Below are positions 20,839 through 24,919 of a stretch of 24,919 nucleotides of DNA, piece by piece. Every line of letters begins with the position of its first letter. Within the stretch, counting starts at the first letter, position 1. The stretch is from CAZMXP01 sp964570285 (GTDB taxonomy: Bacteria > Planctomycetota > PLA2), in assembly GCA_964570285.1 (NCBI GenBank), contig CAZMXP010000067.1:1-24919 (forward strand), in the 5' to 3' direction. Position numbers and translations under genes: made by a program. The notes under the pieces were generated by a model, which worked only from the letters and a program-made list of their open reading frames with translations, was not told the DNA's origin and searched no databases.

Positions 20839-22363
20839 CGTCATCATCATCGGGTCGGGCGCGGGCGGCGGCACGCTCGCCCACGCCCTCGCGCCCACAG
20901 GCAAGCGGATCCTGCTGCTCGAGCGCGGCGGCTACGTGCCGCGGGAGAAGGAGAACTGGAGCACCAAGGCGGTCAACGCCGAGGCGCGCTACAACACCAA
21001 GGACACCTGGCGCGACCGGGACGGCAAGGACCTGCACCCGCACACGAACTACTACGTGGGCGGCAACACGAAGTTCTACGGCGCGGCGCTCTTCCGGATG
21101 CGCCGCGAGGACTTCGGCGCGCTGCGCCACCACGGCGGCCTCTCGCCCGCGTGGCCGATCACCTACGAGGAGCTCGAGCCTTGGTACACCGCCGCGGAGC
21201 GGCTCTACCACGTGCACGGCACGCGCGGTCTCGACCCGACGGAGCCCCAGGCGAGCGCTCCCTACCCGCACCCCGCCGTCTCCCACGAGCCGCGCATCCA
21301 GAAGCTCAGCGACGACCTCGAACGGATGGGCTACCACCCCTTCCCGGTGCCGCTCGGCATCATGCTCGACGAGAAGAACCGCCAGAAGAGCCCCTGCATC
21401 CGCTGCAGCACCTGCGACGGCCACCCCTGCCTCGTCAACGCGAAGTCGGACGCGCAGGTCGTCTGCGTCGATCCCGCCGTGGCGACCGGCCACGTGACGC
21501 TGCTGACCGACGCGCTCGTCACGCGCCTCGAGACCGGCCCGTCGGGGCGCGAGGTCACCCGCGTGCACGTCGAGCGCGACGGGAGGAAGGAGGTCTACGC
21601 GGGCGGGATCGTCGTCGTGTCGGCGGGCGCGATCAACTCGGCGGCGCTGCTGCTCCGGTCGCGCGGCCCGAAGCACCCCAAGGGCCTCGCGAACGCCTCC
21701 GGCGTCGTCGGCCGCCACTACATGGGCCACCTGAACTCGGTCGTGATGGCGATCTCGCGCGAGCCCAACCCCTCCGTCTTCCAGAAGACGCTCGCGCTCA
21801 ACGACTTCTACTTCCGCTCGGAGGAGTCCGACTTCCCGCTCGGCCACATCTCGTTTGTCGGCAAGCTCGACCGGGACACCCTCGCTGCCGGCGCGCCGAA
21901 GCTCGTGCCCGGCATGACGCTCGATCTGATGGCGCGCCACTCGCTCGACTTCTGGCTCACGTCGGAGGACCTGCCCGATCCGGAGAACCGCGTCACGCTG
22001 GACTCCGACGGCAGGATCGTCCTCTCCTACCGCCCCAACAACGAGGAGGGGCACAAGCTGCTGATCCGGCGCCTGAAGGGGCTGCTGAAGGCGATCGACT
22101 GCGAGGAGCACCTGATCCCGCTCCAGTTCTTCGTCGGCCAGCGCATCCCGCTCGCCGGCGTCGCGCACCAGAACGGCACCGTGCGCTTCGGCGACGACCC
22201 CGCCTCCTCCGCCCTCGACCGCAACTGCCGCGCGCACGGCGTCGACAACCTCTACGTCGTCGACGCGAGCTTCTTCCCGTCGAGCAGCGCGGTGAACCCC
22301 GCGCTGACGATCATGGCCAACGCGCTGCGCGTCGGCAGCCACCTGAAGGAGCGCCTCTCGTGA
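20825..22363 (+). CDS. GMC-family FAD oxidoreductase with Cys cluster
   Basis: This 512-residue flavoenzyme begins with the dinucleotide fold VIIIGSGAGGGTLAHAL and contains the GMC substrate signature NYYVGGNTKFYGAALFRMR. Active-site His448 (VAHQNGT) and Asn491 (SAVNPALT) are in place, with NLYVVDASFFPSSSAVNPAL near the end. It probably oxidises a sugar or alcohol. A C-x2-C-x2-C-x4-C segment (Cys191, 194, 197, 202; CIRCSTCDGHPC) could hold an Fe-S cluster or zinc, absent from simple glucose or choline oxidases. No signal peptide is seen, so it is cytoplasmic. GGAGA precedes the ATG, which overlaps the aquaporin gene by 14 bp. Confidence 0.88.
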   Translation: MERYDVIIIGSGAGGGTLAHALAPTGKRILLLERGGYVPREKENWSTKAVNAEARYNTKDTWRDRDGKDLHPHTNYYVGGNTKFYGAALFRMRREDFGALRHHGGLSPAWPITYEELEPWYTAAERLYHVHGTRGLDPTEPQASAPYPHPAVSHEPRIQKLSDDLERMGYHPFPVPLGIMLDEKNRQKSPCIRCSTCDGHPCLVNAKSDAQVVCVDPAVATGHVTLLTDALVTRLETGPSGREVTRVHVERDGRKEVYAGGIVVVSAGAINSAALLLRSRGPKHPKGLANASGVVGRHYMGHLNSVVMAISREPNPSVFQKTLALNDFYFRSEESDFPLGHISFVGKLDRDTLAAGAPKLVPGMTLDLMARHSLDFWLTSEDLPDPENRVTLDSDGRIVLSYRPNNEEGHKLLIRRLKGLLKAIDCEEHLIPLQFFVGQRIPLAGVAHQNGTVRFGDDPASSALDRNCRAHGVDNLYVVDASFFPSSSAVNPALTIMANALRVGSHLKERLS

Positions 22364-23367
22364 TGCGCCCCCTCCTCCTCCTCGCGCTCCTCCTCCTTCC
22401 CGCTGCGGCCGAAGGGCCCGCAACCGCGGAGGGGCCCGCGCCGTCGGTCGAGTCGATCTCCGTCACCGTCAGCGACCTCGACCGCTCGCTCCGCTTCTAC
22501 ACCGAGGTGCTCGACTTCGAGAAGACGGGCGAGATCGAGGTCGCCGGCGCGCCCTACGAGCGGCTGCAGGGGCTCTTCGGCCTGAGGATGCGCATCGCGC
22601 GCCTCCGCCTCGGCGACGAGCGGTTCGACCTCGTCGAGTACCTCGCGCCGGAGGGGCGGCCGCTGCCCGCGGAGGCGCGCTCGAACGACCGCTCCTTCCA
22701 GCACATCGCGATCGTCGTGCGCGACATGAAGGAGGCGTACGCGAGGCTGCGCAGGCACCGCGTGCGCCACGCGTCGAGCGGCCCGCAGCGGCTCCCCGAC
22801 TGGAACCCCGCCGCGGGCGGCATCGAGGCCTTCTACTTCAAGGACCCCGACGGCCACGCGCTCGAGGTGATCCGCTTCCCCGAGGGGAAGGGCGACCCCC
22901 GCTGGCATGAGCCGACGGAGCGCCTCTTCCTCGGCATCGACCACACCGCGATCGTCGTCAAGGACACCGAGAAGAGCCTGCGCTTCTATCGCGACGCGCT
23001 GGGCGGCGAGGTGAAGGGGGGGGCCGAGAACTGGGGCGACGAGCAGGAGCACCTGAACAACGTCTTCGGGGCGCGGCTGCGCATCACGCTCGTGAAGATG
23101 TCCAGGGGTCCGGGGATCGAGCTGCTCGAGTACCTCGCGCCCGGCGACGGGCGCGACGCGCCCGCGGACACGAGGGCGAGCGACCTCTGGCACTGGCAGG
23201 TGAATCTCGCCTGCAACGATTGCGAGGGGGCGGCATCGAAGGTGCGCGGGAGCGGACGCTGGGTCTCTCCCGGGGTTGTCGGCCTCGAGGATGCACGGCT
23301 CGGGTTCGCGCGGGGCGCGCTGGTGCGCGACCCCGACGGCCACGCGGTGCTGCTGCAGGGGCGCTAG
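22363..23367 (+). CDS. exported protein with two VOC (glyoxalase-fold) domains
   Basis: The 334-residue protein starts at ATG 22363 in the overlapping TGATG. A signal peptide is present: MRPLLLLALLLLPAAAEGPA. Two vicinal-oxygen-chelate domains follow. The first, about 25-180, has VESISVTVSDLDRSLRFYTE and HIAIVVRDMKEAYARL and ends with FKDPDGHALEVIRF. The second, about 188-334, has LGIDHTAIVVKDTEKSLRFY and VRDPDGHAVLLQG. Metal-site His and Glu are recognisable (HTAIVV, LELIEYLAP-type strands, ALEVI). VOC proteins include dioxygenases, epimerases and lyases. An exported tandem form is unusual. The function is unknown. Confidence 0.82.
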   Translation: MRPLLLLALLLLPAAAEGPATAEGPAPSVESISVTVSDLDRSLRFYTEVLDFEKTGEIEVAGAPYERLQGLFGLRMRIARLRLGDERFDLVEYLAPEGRPLPAEARSNDRSFQHIAIVVRDMKEAYARLRRHRVRHASSGPQRLPDWNPAAGGIEAFYFKDPDGHALEVIRFPEGKGDPRWHEPTERLFLGIDHTAIVVKDTEKSLRFYRDALGGEVKGGAENWGDEQEHLNNVFGARLRITLVKMSRGPGIELLEYLAPGDGRDAPADTRASDLWHWQVNLACNDCEGAASKVRGSGRWVSPGVVGLEDARLGFARGALVRDPDGHAVLLQGR

Positions 23368-23382
23368 GCGGGGAGGACCGGA

Positions 23383-24919
23383 ATGGACGCGGAACAGAGA
23401 CGGCTGGAAGAGGACGGCGCGCGCGAGAGCAACTGGAAGCGGTTTGGCCCCTACCTCTCCGAGCGGCAGTGGGGGACGGTCCGCGAGGACTACTCCGAGC
23501 ACGGCAACTGCTGGGAGTACCTGAGCCACGACCACGCGCGGAGCCGCGCCTACCGCTGGGGCGAGGACGGCCTGCTCGGCATCTGCGACCGGCAGGGGCG
23601 CCTCTGTTTCGCGCTCGCGCTCTGGAACGGCAGGGACCCGATCCTGAAGGAGCGCCTCTTCGGCCTCACCGGCCCCGAGGGCAACCACGGCGAGGACGTG
23701 AAGGAGGAGTACTTCTACCTCGACGCGACGCCGACGAGCTCCTACCTGAAGGCGCTCTACAAGTACCCGACGGGCGAGTACCCCTACGCGCGCCTCGTCG
23801 AGGAGAACCGCCGCCGCGGCAAGCTCGACCCCGAGTACGAGCTGAAGGACACGGGCGTCCTCGCGGGCAACCGCTACGTGGACGTCGTCGCCGAGTACGC
23901 GAAGGCCTCCCCGGAGGACCTCTGCATCCGCGTCACGCTGTCGAACCGCTCCGCCGAGGCGGCGCGGCTGCACGTGCTGCCGACGCTCTGGTTCAGGAAC
24001 ACCTGGTCGTGGGGAAGGAGCGGCGAGGGCTACGGCGCGCGTCCCTCGCTCCGGAGGATGCGCGACGGCACCGTCGCCGCCGACCACGAGACCCTCGGCC
24101 GCTACCGCCTCGCGATCGACCTGCCGCGCCCGCGCTGGCTCTTCACCGAGAACGAGACCAACCACGCGCGCCTCTTCGGCGGCGCGAACGCGAGCCCCTA
24201 CGTGAAGGACGCCTTCCACGAGTACGTCGTCCACGGCAGGAGCGACGCCGTGAACCCGGAGGCGAAGGGGACCAAGGCCGCCGCGCACTGCGTGGTCGAC
24301 CTGCCCGCGCACGGCTCGCGCACGCTCCGCCTGCGTCTCGCCGCCGGCGGCGCCCCCCGCTTCGACGACTTCGACGCCGTCTTCGACGCCCGCCTCGCGG
24401 AGGCCGACGCCTTCCACGCGGCGCGCCTGCCCGCGGGCGCGGGCGGGGAGGAGGCGCGCGTCGTGCGGCAGGCCTTCGCGGGCCTGCTCTGGTCCAAGCA
24501 GTTCTTCCACTACGTCGTGCGCGACTGGCTCGAGGGCGACCCCGCCTCCCCCGCGCCCCCTCCCTCCCGCCATCAGGGCAGGAACCACGACTGGAAGCAC
24601 CTCCACAACCGCGACGTCATCTCGATGCCCGACAAGTGGGAATACCCCTGGTACGCGGCGTGGGACCTGGCCTTCCACATGATCCCGATGGCGGCGGTCG
24701 ACCCGCACTTCGCGAAGGAGCAGCTCCAGCTCTTCCTGCGCGAGTGGTACATGCATCCCAACGGCCAGCTCCCCGCCTACGAGTTCGCGATGGGGGACGT
24801 CAACCCTCCCGTGCACGCGTGGGCCTGCTGGCGCGTCTACAAGATGACGGGGGCAAGGGGCGAGCGCGACACGCTCTTTCTCGAGCGCTGCTTCCAGAAG
24901 CTCCTGCTCAACTTCACCT
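23383..24919 (+). CDS. GH63/MGH1-like glucosidase, 3'-truncated by window edge
   Basis: The open frame begins at ATG 23383 after GGGAGG and runs off the window after 512 codons; a full family member has roughly 850-900 residues. The N-terminus has a family-typical beginning: NWKRFGPYLSERQWGTVRED, NCWEYLSHDHARSRAYRWGE, DGLLGICDRQGRLCFALALW, NGRDPILKERLFGLTGPEGN. The (alpha/alpha)6 barrel starts near 380, with NHDWKHLHNRDVISMPDKWE and WYAAWDLAFHMIPMA. Asp428 in AAWDLAFH is the likely general acid by comparison with GH63. Such enzymes cleave glucose- or mannose-containing glycosides (glucosylglycerate/mannosylglycerate-type compatible solutes among them). No signal peptide is seen. Together with the sugar dehydrogenase and GMC enzyme upstream this points to glycoside use. 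Confidence 0.85.
   Translation, partial: MDAEQRRLEEDGARESNWKRFGPYLSERQWGTVREDYSEHGNCWEYLSHDHARSRAYRWGEDGLLGICDRQGRLCFALALWNGRDPILKERLFGLTGPEGNHGEDVKEEYFYLDATPTSSYLKALYKYPTGEYPYARLVEENRRRGKLDPEYELKDTGVLAGNRYVDVVAEYAKASPEDLCIRVTLSNRSAEAARLHVLPTLWFRNTWSWGRSGEGYGARPSLRRMRDGTVAADHETLGRYRLAIDLPRPRWLFTENETNHARLFGGANASPYVKDAFHEYVVHGRSDAVNPEAKGTKAAAHCVVDLPAHGSRTLRLRLAAGGAPRFDDFDAVFDARLAEADAFHAARLPAGAGGEEARVVRQAFAGLLWSKQFFHYVVRDWLEGDPASPAPPPSRHQGRNHDWKHLHNRDVISMPDKWEYPWYAAWDLAFHMIPMAAVDPHFAKEQLQLFLREWYMHPNGQLPAYEFAMGDVNPPVHAWACWRVYKMTGARGERDTLFLERCFQKLLLNFT

Noticed and set aside
22252..24816. 854-codon open frame on the minus strand
   Set aside because: Arg/Val/Ala-rich shadow of the GH63-like, VOC and GMC genes; no recognisable domain. 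In GC-rich DNA the antisense of a real gene is often open.

Overview
This is a very GC-rich window (about 70% or more by eye) from a didermic, Gram-negative-type bacterium. The evidence for the envelope type is several lipoprotein signal peptides and an LpoB-type outer-membrane lipoprotein. SUMF1-domain proteins, paired KAS/ACP/dehydratase sets and an MNIO-type RiPP locus together suit an environmental Planctomycetota, Myxococcota or Acidobacteriota genome. The phylum cannot be fixed from the sequence. The run of exactly 100 Ns and the G/C-tract frameshifts suggest a draft or metagenome assembly. Genes are packed tightly with many 1-4 bp stop/start overlaps. No gene-free stretch exceeds 300 bp; the longest is about 150 bp, at 5744-5890.

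Region 1 (1-4722) holds the 3' part of a SUMF1/FGE-fold protein without the catalytic cysteines, then a specialised type II fatty-acid/polyketide-like set. The set is a FabZ-like dehydratase, a long acyl carrier protein, a second hot-dog protein lacking the catalytic His, and two complete beta-ketoacyl-ACP synthases. A good sigma-70-type promoter lies before the ACP. Region 2 (about 4667-8093) is a proline-rich multi-pass membrane protein followed by a three-lipoprotein operon (LpoB, COG3014-type TPR protein, YcfL-type). Region 3 (8180-13131) has a divergent vanin/biotinidase-like nitrilase lipoprotein, a small TPR/membrane protein, and a methyltransferase interrupted by an in-frame 54-bp tandem repeat and the assembly gap. 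It ends with a fused FAD monooxygenase/Old Yellow Enzyme of the salicylyl-CoA 5-hydroxylase / 2-aminobenzoyl-CoA monooxygenase type.

Region 4 (13205-17961) is the most interesting part. It is a bufferin/oxazolin-like RiPP operon with a short exported Cys-repeat precursor (five NGC[G/N]G units on a strict six-residue register), a strong hairpin, a DUF692/MNIO enzyme, a DUF2063 partner (frameshifted at a G/C tract) and a DoxX membrane protein. A type II NADH dehydrogenase, an ECF sigma factor and a zinc-finger anti-sigma factor follow directly. The probable role is a metal (copper-like) stress peptide made under its own ECF regulator. The precursor repeat differs from the EGKCG motif of HvfA and the CKG-type motifs I know from related families.

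Region 5 (17958-24919) has a degenerate PurM-like protein on the minus strand. It is followed by a plus-strand operon of glucose-1-dehydrogenase-like MDR enzyme, aquaporin, GMC oxidoreductase with a Cys cluster, exported double-VOC protein, and the first 512 codons of a GH63/MGH1-like glucosidase that runs off the end. A recurrent TAGNNT box 6-7 nt upstream of starts without a Shine-Dalgarno sequence suggests leaderless transcription at three genes.
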